From Gigaspora margarita (Eukaryota > Glomeromycota > Glomeromycetes > Diversisporales > Gigasporaceae), in contig WTPW01001277.1 of the NCBI GenBank assembly GCA_009809945.1, forward strand, positions 122,180-186,179: 64,000 nucleotides of DNA, in the 5' to 3' direction. Below are positions 42,385-53,590 of this stretch, one piece after another. Position 1 is the stretch's first letter; every line of letters begins with the position of its first letter. Under the pieces are notes generated by a model. That model saw nothing but the letters and a program-made list of their open reading frames with translations. It made no database searches and had not been told where the DNA came from. A program made the translations under genes and the position numbers.

Positions 42385-44131
42385 CAGTGTTGTCAATTTT
42401 TAATGTTCGAGCTATTTTTGACAAACTTAGACATTTTCAGACATTGTCCGATATCCAACTTCAAATTAGTTCAAGTAAATTGATTGTCACCAGACATTGT
42501 TTGTGCAATAATTGTCAGACATGAACGTATTATAGACACAGACATTGTTTAATATCCAAGTTTGTGATCAATTAAATTCACTTTATTTCTGGTAATCTAA
42601 CAAAAAATTAACCGAATGATTATTCTGCTAATATTTATTAATTGCCAATTTATTAATTGATAATACCTAGAACAATTTTAGCACAATACATATTAAAGTT
42701 AGTCTATATTAATATATATTTATTTATCATTATAGTACTTATTTATTATGATCTATAAATTTTATTTATATGTTTATTTGTTACATCGCAAAAGTATTTA
42801 AAATGTTATTATAAACATTTTACCATTCTAACCAAACCATATATCGTACTCTACTAATTCTACTTTAACTGCTAACATTACTCTAGCTTCAACCTACCCA
42901 GTAACTATAATTCTAACCTAAAAGTTACTATATTACAAAGAAAGCTACTATATTTGTCAAGAAATAGAAATGTGTCAAAGAAGCCTATTTCTTTAATCTA
43001 TACTACTCAATAACTCAATGCTACCTATGTTGAAGAAATCCACTATCAAAAAGCAACTACAATATACAATAGCGATACCGATTGACCATCCATAAAATGG
43101 TGGTATCAAAGATTATACCTGTGAAATAAAATAGCAAAACCAAAAACAACTACCTGTGAAATGACAATGCTAAAGACAATGCTTTATGAAACAGTAATAT
43201 TAAAGACACTGCTTTATAAAATAGAAACAAAGACAACCTACCAACAAGAATAAAATGATGAAACCAGAATACTAATACCACAATTAATCAAAACGATGGT
43301 ACTGACAAACAATAACTCTAGCAATGACTCTAATGACAACACTAGTGAAAGAAGGGCACCAAGAAACAAAGACGCCACGACTCTAGAGAATTTTATGATA
43401 TAAAAAAAAGAACTAGATTAGTAAAATGTTAAAAAAAAAACCTAAAAACTAATTAAGTTACTTATCTTAATTCGTATAACTAGGAATTCTTCGATAATTC
43501 TCTTGGTTATTATATGTATTCTATAATTTCATATAGGCAAAAATTTTTAATGTAATATTATGATTATTAAAATTCAAACCACTAAAATCAAAATTCTACC
43601 TATATAAGAGTTATTTCTTGGTTACTTTACTAATAAACAGTATATAAAACTGATAAGTAATTTATAAGTAATTTATAAATAATTTTATAAATACTGACAA
43701 ATAATCACTTATAATCTTAGTAATTATATATATTATATATTTGATATATAAGATAGATTACTGACTTAAATTCTATCTAATCTTATCATTCAATTTATCT
43801 AATTACAAAAATTGAAGATTTTCATATATATATACAGCTATCTTTATAATTTATGAAACACCAGATAAAATTTGGCCAAATGGTTTCTTAGCCGATTCGA
43901 TTAAGTTTGTAATTTTTGCATAATCCGTATAATAAAAACTATTTTTGTATCATAATAGATCTATCATGCTAAAATCACAAATTTAATCATATTGGCTAAA
44001 AAATCATTTTATAGTATAACTTAATATTTGAACAGTATAACTGTCCGCTAGACATGGCTATATTGTTCAGTTCGAGTTTGAGTCTAGTCCAGTTCAGTCT
44101 GAGTTTGGGTCTAGTCTAATTGACAATACTG
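42385..44131. mobile_element. hAT-type element (1.75 kb) in the hairpin satellite
   Basis: Ends CAGTGTTGTCAATTTTTAAT and (inverted) CAGTATTGTCAATTAGACTA. Flanks GTTGTAGA and GTTGTAAA agree in 7 of 8 positions. Interior includes telomere-like CTAACC words (42830-42920), a CA-rich block (43060-43390) and unassigned AT-rich sequence. No transposase visible; non-autonomous. Confidence 0.85.
43060..43395 (-). repeat. CA-rich block inside the hAT-type element
   Basis: ACAATGCTAAAGACAATGC, AATGACTCTAATGACAACAC and similar, inverted style of the GT-rich blocks at 9700 and 12790. No coding frame. Confidence 0.45.
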
Positions 44132-44455
44132 GTTGTAAAAATAACTTTGCTCAAATTTTTTAAAAAAATTGGTATAGCTTCTATTTTAATAGATGTTTTG
44201 ACTTTTTTCTAAATTTTAGCTAAGATATCTCAACAACTACCTGCTTAAATTTGATGAAAATTTTTTTATTTAATTTTATGGATCTATAGAATTTAAATAA
44301 AAAATTTTTATCAAATTTGATCAGGTTGTTGTGGAGATATCTTTATTCAAATTTTTTAAAAAAATTGGTATAGCTTTTATTTTGATAGATGTTTTGACTT
44401 TCTTTAACGTTTAGTAATAATATCTTTACGATATTGCTCAAATTTTTTATATCAT
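44132..44455. repeat. Hairpin satellite, second block
   Basis: Continues the 41690-42384 array; centre near 44285 (ATTTTATGGATCTATAGAAT). Confidence 0.8.
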
Positions 44456-44549
44456 TTCAAAATCATCAATATATTGTTAAAACATTATTAGAATATGAAA
44501 AACAAATCAATGATGTATTATTATACAAATGTTTTCACCTGATATTATA

Positions 44550-45156
44550 ACAGGAACCCAGATAGGTTATAAATGGATTTTGACCAATTTTGGTCCAATT
44601 TGCTGAAAATAACAAAATATATTTTTTTAAATAAATTTTGATCTAGTGATCAGAATTGAATGAACTTTTTTTTTAGATGCATCTTACTGTAGATTTCATT
44701 TTAAAAAAAGTTTATTCAAATTGGACCATTGAATACCAAAATAATTATCAAAAACATTTTTTTGCTTTTCAAATTTCAGGAGTTTTTGCTAAAAAAATAA
44801 AGTATAATCTTTGTACTAAATGTCCAGTGTCCTATCATAACCTCTATATATTCATGCAGAATCCCGAACATCTAGTATAGAGGTCATACTTGAAATTTTT
44901 TAGCAAAAACACCTAAAATTTAAGAAGCAAAAAACAGTATTTGGCAATTATCTTGGTATCCAGTGGTCCAATTTGGATGAACTTTTTTTAAAAATGAAGC
45001 TCACAGTAAGACGCATCCAATAAAAAAAAAGTTTATTCAATTCTGATTAATGGATTAGAAGTTATTAAAGTAAATGGATTTTGTTATTTTTAGCAAATTA
45101 GATCAAATTGGTCAAAATCCAGTTATAACCTATATGAGAGATGTTTGGGGTCCTAT
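44550..45156. mobile_element. AGGACCC-type foldback (607 bp)
   Basis: Left AGGAACCCAGATAGGTTATAA and right (inverted) AGGACCCCAAACATCTCTCA with GGTTATAACTGGATTTTGAC. Long arms (about 44575-44800 and 44890-45130) are inverted copies: TTGGTCCAATTTGCTGAAAA against its complement, ATTGAATGAACTTTTTTTTT against AAAAAAAAAGTTTATTCAAT. A 67-codon frame in the arm is incidental. No clear duplication. Related to 19350-19648 and 28810-39318. Confidence 0.7.
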
Positions 45157-45250
45157 TCGTGCCAATTTTGCATTTTATTTATATAAAAAAAAAAAATCCA
45201 AACTTTTAGCAATGATATCTCTATAGTGTTGTTGTTTAAATTTTTTATTA

Positions 45251-45403
45251 AAGAAGTGACAAAAATCAGATGATTTTTTAGAAAGGGAGGAGGAAGTAAA
45301 AAATATTGAAATTATATATAGAAACCTGACCAAATTTATATTAAAGAGAGGGGAGAGGGTAGGCCTCTAATAAAAAATAAACAAGTGATTAATGACGTTG
45401 TCC
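45251..45403 (+). mobile_element. Tourist-like MITE, copy 5 (153 bp)
   Basis: TTA at 45248-45250 and 45404-45406. Starts AAGAAGTGACAAAAATCAGA, core GTAGGCCTCTAATAAAAAAT, ends AATGACGTTGTCC; the most diverged copy. Confidence 0.85.
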
Positions 45404-45406
45404 TTA

Positions 45407-45880
45407 TCATTTCAAAATTGTTAATAAATTGTTAATAATTAGAATTTAACTAATTTTAATACCTGGTTAAAGTTATAAATTTTAATCACCCTTTATTTTT
45501 ATAAAAGTTTTTTATATAAAAATTATTCTTTAAAGATTAGAATTAGAGTATAGATTATATTAAGTTAGAGAGTGAATTATTTATATACAAATTAAATGCT
45601 AAAAACTTTTACTTAATAGCCCAAAGCTAGTTTTTGTAATAAAATTTTGTGATATTGATAATTTTTTGATTTTTTTCTAAGTTTTCTTAAATTTTTTATT
45701 TTGTTATACAAGATCCTGTGACCTGATTGGTAAATTATAGTATAGTTAATATCACCAGGGGGGCAAATTAGCAACACTCTAATCATTAAATAATTTTTTA
45801 TTAATAAAAGTTTAATTTATTACATACAATTTTATTACATAATATAATAATCTTATGCCTAGTACCAATTTCACAGTTAA
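45407..45880. other. Unassigned AT-rich sequence
   Basis: Nothing recognised beyond AT-rich words. Confidence 0.35.
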
Positions 45881-46920
45881 CAAAAAAAAATTCACAAAAA
45901 AAAAAAAAAAGAATTATTATAAAAATTCTTCAAAATAAATGACAAAAAACCAAAAGAAGTTTACAAGAAATTTGCCAAAATATCAAAGAAAAGTCTACAA
46001 GAAGTTCTTTAAAAAAATATTAAAAGTTCAGAAGAAGTTTACAAGAAGTTTACAAGAAATTTGTTAAAATACTAAGGGGCATACCATTTATTACATAATT
46101 TTTACCATGGATACATGATCAAAGGTAGTTATCACATCTATATATGATTATAAGCAATTTTAAATAAATAAAAAATCATACTATACATGGATAAGAGTTG
46201 CTACTAAGTAAAAAATATTACGTAATAAATGGCATGCCCCTAAAGAAAAGTTTACAGAAAAATTTTCTAAAAAAAAAATACCAAAAAACTAGAGAAATTC
46301 CATAAAAAATTTGCTAAAATACTAGAAGAAAGCCTACAAGAAAATCTTCAAAAAAATGCCAAAAGTCTGCAGAAGTTCACAAGAAAGTCATGAAATACTA
46401 GAAGTAAGTTCACAAAAAAATTCTTCAAAAAGGCCAAAAGACTAACACCAAAAGATCAGAAGAAATTCACAAGAAATTCATAAAATACCAGAAGAAAGCC
46501 CACAAAAAAATTCTTTAAAAAAAACAGTTAAAGTTCAGAGTAAACCCACAAGAATTTCACTGAAATACCGAAGAAAAGTTCACAAGAAATTCTTCAAAAA
46601 AATAGCTAAAGACCAGAGAAAGTTCACAGAAAGTTTGCCAAATACTAGGAGAAAGTTCACAAGAAAATTCTTTAAAAAAATACCAAAAAACCAGAGGAAG
46701 TTTACAAGAAGTTCACCAAAATACTGAAGAATAGTTTACAAGAAATTCTCTAAAAAAAAAATGCCAAAAGTCACAAGAAATTTGTGAAATACTAGAGAAA
46801 AATCTGCAAAAAGTTCTTCAAAAAAGCTTCCAAAAGACTAATACCAAAAGATCAGAAAAAGTTTACAAAAAATTTGCCAAAAAATGACAAAAAAAATAAA
46901 ACCAGAAAAAACTGAACCCA
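45880..46920 (+). repeat. A-rich minisatellite (CAAGAAATTCTTCAAAAAAATGCCAAAA)
   Basis: About 12 degenerate units, roughly 75 bp, combining CCAAAAnACCAGAAGAAGTT, CACAAGAAATTTGCCAAAATAC and AAGAAAGTTCACAAGAAATTC. A MITE interrupts it at 46076-46240. No frame stays open. Confidence 0.75.
46076..46240. mobile_element. MITE with GGGGCATnCCATTTATTAC ends, copy 1 (165 bp)
   Basis: TAA at 46073-46075 and 46241-46243. Ends GGGGCATACCATTTATTACA and (inverted) GGGGCATGCCATTTATTACG. Neighbouring minisatellite units give the empty site (AAATACTnAAGAAAAGTT). TAA duplication suggests PIF/Harbinger. Second copy at 52807. Confidence 0.9.
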
Positions 46921-47735
46921 AAAAAAAATAATGAGTAATATCGATAAGAAATATAAAGTCTGAGAAGCCATATGCAAAAGCTTATTACCTTTACAAATCT
47001 ACTATAATCTTATAAACTTGGGACTAAAAAGAATGCTAGTAGTGGAAATTTTAGAAGATTTTTATGTATTGGATGAACACATTTCATGAAAGTATCTGGA
47101 AAAAATGTTGCAAACAAACTGTTGTATGAGGAGAAAGAAACAGAATTATGCATAAGGAAAAAAAGAAAAAAACTTTAGAAAATAAGAAAAAGAAACTTCC
47201 AAGAATGAAGAAAATTTGAAAGATAAAGAAAAAAAAATCAAAAAAGTAGCCAGACCTTAAGCAGGCAAGAAAGAAAACAAATATTGATCGAGTTGAAGAA
47301 ATAAAATATGATATCAAAAAATGAAATTGCAACTAAATCAACTATATTATTGAGCAATTTTATAATTAAAGGTATCATCCTAGGTACATAATTTGATGGT
47401 TTAACAAAAGTTCTAAATCATGTGATTTAGTATGATTAAGGTAATCAGATAAAATCAGACTTATACTTTAAAACACAACAATTTAATAGTCAATAGAGTA
47501 GATTTATTGTACTTAGATTAGATTGAATTATTCTTAATAAAGTACTGACAAGACTGTCAAAGTGTAAAAAAAAAAAAAAAAAATTATATAATTAATTATA
47601 AATATTGAAAAGTATATGATTTGTCAAATAAATTTTATTTATTATATGACTAGTAGATCTACTGGTAGTTATCACCTACTGGTAAATACCGGTAGGAATA
47701 TGCCAAACTGGTAGAATTCATATCACTATTTGCAC
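46921..47735. other. Unassigned A-rich to AT-rich sequence
   Basis: A-rich part at 47090-47330 produces an open minus-strand frame of Phe/Leu/Ser only. TACTGGTAGTTATCACCTACTGGTA repeats at 47655-47715 (CTGGTA words). No gene. Confidence 0.4.
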
Positions 47736-47835
47736 TTCATTGCATAATACTAGCTCTATATAATTATTTTTTCACTCTGCAATTAGCTATTATTTCTCTT
47801 TGCTCATATTTGCTACTTATTAAAAATATGGTGCG
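47736..47835 (-). repeat. Family D fragment
   Basis: Inverted CTAGCTCTATA...TTAGCTATTATTTCTCTTTGC matches the GCGAAAATAAG/TATAGAGCTAG block. Only about 100 bp remains. Confidence 0.6.
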
Positions 47836-48470
47836 AAATGCCTAAAGGCGGGTCTAAAACTTAAATATCTTTAAAATGTAATTTAAAATTTTGCAATTGT
47901 GATACAATCCAAAATAGGCTGCTATTTTGTAGCCAAACCAATATACTACAAACTGGCGGCCTTTTTTTAATTAAACAATCACCCATTATCAAGATATATC
48001 AGTCTGAATAAATGGTATTTTTATATGATCAACAGAAAATAGAACAAATAACATAACCTGTAATTCTCTAATTAAATTTTTTTTACATTTGATTGGCTAA
48101 TAAACTGGTCACATGTTTAGCCAACTTAGATGTTATTGGTTTATTTTACAATAATCGTACATAAGATGCGTGCAAAAAAAAATCTTAATGAATTGAACTT
48201 AATGACATTTGATCAACCTGAACAAGAAGCAAATTAGTGCTATGATCTGGTCAAGACGAAACAAAATACAAAATAAAACAAGGCACAGACAAAAACAGGG
48301 CATGAGACAAAATATACGACAACCTATTTGAATGGTAATTTGTAGCAGCGGCATGTTCACTGGAAAACCACTTAATGTAAAATTAAGTACCGTTTAACTT
48401 TATTGGCATAAAATTTAATGAACTTCATCCTCTTTAAAAAAAAAAAAAAAATTATTTAAGAGGTTTTAAT
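47836..48470. other. Upstream region of the transposase fossil
   Basis: Unassigned; possibly 5' part of the original transposon. I could not find its terminal inverted repeat. Confidence 0.3.
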
Positions 48471-49669
48471 ATGCCCAAGAGAAAAAAGTATGCCAAGCTT
48501 CGCAAATACAACAATAAAAGAAAAAAAGTAGCACAAAAAAGGCAGGAGAAAGTGGATATGTTATATAAAATGGATGAGAATAATGGTGAGGAAAGCTATT
48601 TCGAGGAGAAAAGCTATTTAGAGGAAGAAAACGACCAGGAGGAGGGAACTGAAGGAATAATTGATGAGGAAGAAGGATGTGAATACAATTACTCACTATA
48701 CCTCTTACTTAAATGAAAAAAAGAAAATAAGGGCAGTAAGAGGTATGCCCAAATCCACCTATTATTGTAAGTTTGGTGCCTCCAGGACACTTATCAGTGC
48801 CGCTAAAGGAATTTAAAAAATCACCAGTTTTTTTGGGCCTTCATCCATATTATCAATACATTTGGCGTTATGGTCAGCATGCAATTATAATAGTAAAAGT
48901 AATGATGATCGTGAGGAAGCCAGTTATAAGCTTGGTGATGTAATTGTTTAACTTCACAAAGACCTCCTGAAAAATAAAAAAATATTTAATGCTTTGGAAT
49001 ATAATGAATGACTAGCTGTCTATGAATATTTTACAAGGTTATATGATGGTCATAAAAAGTTGAAAACTAGCGAGAATGCCGCAAGGATAGTTGATATTAA
49101 TCCGAATCTATATAAATATAAAAGAAATTGCTTTCTTGGTAATTTTTATTTGCGTCATGAATCGTTTCTATTTTCTCACCGTAGCAGATATCAAAAATGC
49201 AAAAGTTTAGTTAATGATGAAAACGTAGCATTAAAATGTAGACAATAGATATGAGAAGAATCGAGTGTAAATGGCGTTAGTCCATTCAAATTTAAATAGT
49301 ATATGAATTCTTCAATTTTACTTGAGCATACAGAAAGGACCAGAAAGACAATTAGTCTAAGAATAGCTAGAAGATGGTTAATTGTTTTAGGATGTCAATT
49401 TAAAAAATACTATAAGGGTATGTACTTTGATAGACACGAAAGAAGAGACGAGACGTTGTCAACTATATCAGCAAATTTTATATATAGATATATATCGATT
49501 ACTAACCATGTGGATATATATCAATTATACACTACCCTGCCGTGATTTATCGATAGTGATAGTAATCGATATATATCTGATATAGATATTAATTGATATA
49601 TAACGATAGTGATTATAATCAATACATATCCATGATAGTTTATAATCAATATACAAAATGCATCTGTTC

Positions 49670-50940
49670 ACATAATCATNCTTTTTTATTTATTATTATT
49701 ATTATATATTATTTTAAATTAAATATACAATATTCGCAAGTTTTCGCAATTTAATATAAAATTTTATTTTTTTATTTATTATTATATATTATATTTTAAA
49801 TATTACATATTTTATTATATATTATTATAAAAAAAATAACAAAAAAAATAAAACCAAAAAAGAACGAAACTGAAAAAATAACGAAAATAAAATGAAAATG
49901 AAAAAAAATAAACTATTATATTTGCTTATATTTGCTTATATTTGCTTATTTTCGATTATATTCGCTTATATTTGCTCATATTCGCTACTACTTGCAAAGT
50001 GCCGGAGAAGTTAGAATTGGTGTTCTTGTAAAGTGCTGGAATAGTTATATCATTTTCTTGTACAAAGTTATGAAAGAATTAAGGAATAAAAAAAAAACAA
50101 AAAACAAAAAGTAAAACCAAAAAAAAATAATGAAAAAAAAATGAAAACGAAAAAAATAAACTATTATATTTGCTTCTATTCGCTCATATTCGCTTCTATT
50201 CACTTATATTCGCTTATTTTCGCTACTTTCTAAAAAAATAGTAAGTAAAAAAAATAAAAAAACTATTTCTCAAAAGTGTTAGTGTTATACCACCTGTACA
50301 AATGCAAGAGAAACAAGAAAAATTACCCCATACGACCCCGTACAAATGCAAGAGAACGAGCAAGGCCACCCCCATACAAATGCAAGAGAAACGAGCAAGA
50401 CCACCCCTTACGAATGCAAGAGAAGAAAAACAAATGGACCACCTACAAGAACACTAAAAATCTATGCAATACCATCTACAAGAATACCAAGAGGTACGTA
50501 AACCCATTCCACAAGAATACCAATGACACTAGCTAGCGACAATTCCAAAGACGACACCAATGACGACATTAACTACAATACTAGCGATGACAACAACTAG
50601 GACAACACCAATGCGTTGCCTTGCACAAGGTGTCAGAAAGTCACTATATTTCATTCAAAAAAGTGTTTTTTTGTAGAAATAAAATAAAAAAATTAAAAAA
50701 TAATAAATAAAAGAAAAAAAATAAAAAAACAAATGAAACAAAATGATACTAAACAAAATGAAACGTAACAAAAAAAAACAATTCAAAAACGAAAAAACAA
50801 TGTAAAAGTGATAAAAGATCTAAATTATAAATAAAAAAAATAAACAAAGATCTAATCTGATTTTGTACTATGATCATCAAAACATTTCGAAAAATATTAA
50901 CAAACGCATCCTTGGTATGATCTACTGATTCAGCCCAGTC
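49670..50940 (-). repeat. Family D body, copy E
   Basis: Inverted relative to copies A-C: GCGAAAACTTGCGAATATTG near 49740, GCnAATATAAGC series at 49920-49990 and 50160-50230, TGCAAGAGAACGAGC words at 50300-50420, and GATCTAATCTGATTTTGTA at about 50850. One N at 49680. Frames in it have no counterpart in other copies. Confidence 0.7.
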
Positions 50941-50999
50941 TAATAAAATATATCTTTTCGCTATATATTGGGAAAAGACTAAATATCGTTAAAGAGCAA

Positions 51000-51350
51000 A
51001 CATATCGATATATACTGGTAAATGATAAATATCGTTAAATAACTAATTATCAATATATATCGATTATATTAATATCGATATAAATCATTTATTAGATTCA
51101 TATCGCAATGCAGCAGACCTATTACTATCGATATATAGCGATATTTGGTTAATTTTCGATATATATCAAATATTTTTAATAGGTTATTTATCGATAATTA
51201 ACAAATATCGCTATATATCGATAGTAATAGGTCTGCTAGATTGCGATATGAATCTAATAAATGATTTATATCAATATTAATACAATCGATATATATCGAT
51301 AATTAGTTATTTAACGATATTTATCATTTATCGGTATATATCGTTTTTTA
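51000..51350. repeat. Palindrome of ATATCGAT-rich arms (~168 bp each)
   Basis: Left arm 51000-51168 and right arm 51183-51350 are near-perfect inverted copies; landmarks are AATGATAAATATCGTTAAAT and GCAGACCTATTACTATCG. Centre near 51175. It lies in the right arm of the element at 49480-51449. Confidence 0.85.
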
Positions 51351-52601
51351 GTTATGTATCGTTATATAACCTAAATTATCGATATATGCCATTATTTTCT
51401 AATCGATATTCATCGATTTATTGCTATATATTGATATATATCTATATAACAAATTTTCTGATGTATCGGAATAGGTTTTTAGAGAAATTGAAAATATTAG
51501 AGCGACGAATGGCAGTATACAAAGGGGAAAAAATAGAACTAATTCTACTAGTACTTGGAGTAGAGAAACGAGAACTGATTTTTGTCACTTATAATGAGTG
51601 TATTTTTTATACAAATAATGGGAAAAGAGAAATCTGGGTATGCAACAGGATGATGCCTTTGCATAAGAAAGGGAATGATAAATCGATTATGGTAAGTAAA
51701 TTTGCGTTGGAGGCATGTGGAATGCTACAATTAAATGAGGAGGAAAAACAAAGCTATCCTAATATTCCTGCAAAAGCATGCTATTATCTTAAACCTGGTA
51801 AAAATGAGAAAAGTTACTGGACAATCAAATATTTGTTAAAACAAATTAAAGAAAAAGCCATCTCTATTTTGAGAAGAAATTTTCTGGTACAATAGCTGTT
51901 TTCGCCTTCGATAACAGTATGAATCATGTGGTATTTGCAGATGACGCCCTTATGGTACAAAGAATAAACAAAGGTTCTGGAGGGAAGCAAAGTATAATGA
52001 AACCAACAACTTTTATTGATATTAAAGGCCAAGTGAAAGCGCAAAAAATGGTATTTAAGCAGAATTACCCTGACCCTGATTTGAGAATAAAGCCAAAAGA
52101 AATTAAATGTGTATTAGAAGAAAGAGGACTTTTAAAAGATGGATTAAATTTAGACTGCTTAATGTGTAAACAAAAGATGAATTTGGATCAAGTTGATTGT
52201 TGCTTAAGGAAAATTATAGCTTCTCAACCAGACTTTGTTATCCAGAAGTCTGCTATTGTAGAATTAATTGAAGGTGCCTGCCATATCTGTATTTTTTATT
52301 CGAAGTTCCATTGTGAACTTAATTTTATCGAAATGTATTGGGGGCAGCTAAGAGATATACAAGAGATCACTGCAATTATACATGAACAGGCTTGCAAGAA
52401 ATGGTTCCAAAGGCTCTTGATTTAGTAGATGTCATTATATTTAGAAAGTTCGCTTAAAAATCATGAAGGTATATGGAATTATACCGTGGGGGATTAACAG
52501 GAAAATTAGCAGAATACGCATGCAAGAAATTTAAATCCCACAGAAGAGTTCCTGAAAATGAATTGGTTTTATTTGTACAAGAAAATAAAGAAATAGATTA
52601 A

Positions 52602-52806
52602 TAAATAAAGTTAAATAAAATTAGTGTGATTAAAAACAAAAATAATAAATAAAATAATACTTAATGTTTTAAAAAAATATGATTATGCTTTGCAAAATTG
52701 GGTGACCCCTATGATTAAAGGATTGTGATTGTAGTTGCAATTGCTAAAGCCAGCTAATTTATTATAAATATTGAATCAACGCATTCAGATTGGTCAACTT
52801 TAGTAA
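52602..52806. other. Downstream of the transposase
   Basis: Includes TTTGCAAAATTGGGTGACCCCTATGATTAA, a half-copy of the arm of the hairpin at 53093. Could be the transposon's 3' end; the matching 5' end was not found. Confidence 0.35.
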
Positions 52807-52972
52807 GGGGCATGCTATTTATTATGTAATTTTTACTATAGATACATGGTCAGAGGTAGTCATCACGTCTATATATGATCATAAGCAATCTGAAATAGAT
52901 AAAGTGATCACACCATACATAGATAAGAGTGGCTACTAAGTAAAAAATATTATGTAATAAATGGCACGCCCC
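52807..52972. mobile_element. MITE with GGGGCATnCCATTTATTAC ends, copy 2 (166 bp)
   Basis: TAA at 52804-52806 and 52973-52975. Ends GGGGCATGCTATTTATTATG and GTAATAAATGGCACGCCCC. Same interior as 46076-46240 (TCTATATATGATnATAAGCAAT). Confidence 0.9.
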
Positions 52973-53092
52973 TAATTGTAACTGCTCGCAATTACAATTA
53001 TTTAATCATAACAATAATAGTTACACAATTAAGTACAAAAATGTAATAAATAAATAATGTAATTAAAAAAAACAAAAATTGCATAAATTGTT

Positions 53093-53251
53093 GCGGTTCG
53101 CACAATTTTATAACCTCTATGATTAATTTTCTTGATGATTAAATGATCATAATTGCGATCACAATTGCTAAAGCTAGCTGGTTTTAGCAATCACGATCAT
53201 TTAATCATCAAAAAAATTAATCATAGGAGTCACAAAATTATGCAAACCCGC
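53093..53251. repeat. Palindrome with ~75-bp arms
   Basis: GCGGTTCGCACAATTTTATAAC...CAATTGCTAAAG and its near complement meet at CTAGCTGG near 53171. Outer part GnGGTTTGCATAATTTTGTGA resembles 52690-52720. Probably a short foldback MITE; flanking duplication unclear. Confidence 0.7.
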
Positions 53252-53590
53252 AATAAATCAATGGGTGATGCAAAATTAAAATCCAAGGGGAATACTCAAG
53301 TTCATCATGGTAAACTAATCATAGTTAATTAAGTTCACCATAGTAAAAAATTAATTTGGAATTCAAAACCTTTTTAGAGCTGCGAAACTTTTAGGAGTTT
53401 GGAGTCAGTTTCATTTTTTATAAAAAAATAAACTAGTTCAAATCATGTCTTGTAGTACTAGGCATGTGACATGGGTTCGTTTGAACAAAAATTGATTTTT
53501 TGTGCGATTTGAAACATTTTTAAACTTTAGGACAAAAATGAGACAAAGTCATATAATTTCCACCTTTAGGTGTCCTGAACTATAGTAGAA
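53252..53590. other. Unassigned sequence
   Basis: Contains GTTCATCATGGTAAACTAATCATAGTTAATTAAGTTCACCATAG (a small imperfect repeat). Nothing else recognised. Confidence 0.3.

Larger units (their letters stand above)
49480..51449 (-). mobile_element. Complete family D element (1,970 bp) inside the transposase
   Basis: A perfect 8-bp duplication CAAATTTT at 49472-49479 and 51450-51457. Ends ATATATAGATATATATCGAT and (inverted) TTATATAGATATATATCAAT. Removing the element plus one duplication rejoins the reading frame exactly (ISANF then LMYRNRF), with no codon lost. It contains a family D body (49670-50940, inverted) between ATATCGAT-rich arms. No coding capacity. The 8-bp duplication is hAT-like; the ends are not. 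Confidence 0.9.
48471..52601 (+). pseudogene. DDE-type transposase fossil, interrupted by a transposon
   Basis: Remains of a several-hundred-residue cut-and-paste transposase of a family I recall as abundant in arbuscular mycorrhizal and some other fungi. Order: a basic then acidic N-terminus (48471-48713, MPKRKKYAKLRKY); a broken stretch 48745-49250 (RGMPKSTYY, then SLVNDENVALKC); the segment 49303-49479 with IARRWLIVLG and KGMYFDRHER; the continuation from 51458 (RMAVYKGEKI). The catalytic core follows: VTYNE at 51584-51598, where the family has D-E, so the first catalytic Asp reads Asn; FDNS at 51907-51918 (second Asp kept); NFIEMYWG near 52321-52341 (Glu kept). A frameshift lies near 51870-51890, another after 52341, and the C-terminus (LAEYACKKFKSHRRVPEN, 52502-52556) ends at a stop about 52601. 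With stops, shifts, the lost Asp and a 1,970-bp insertion it is dead. Confidence 0.85.

Noticed and set aside
45880-46920. Coding repeat protein
   Set aside because: Regular-looking units, but no frame stays open across two units in any phase.
48466-48696. Minus-strand 76-codon frame
   Set aside because: Shadow of the N-terminal transposase segment on the plus strand, which matches the family.
49932-50536. Short Lys/Asn-rich frames
   Set aside because: They lie in the A-rich body of family D copy E and are not conserved in the other copies.
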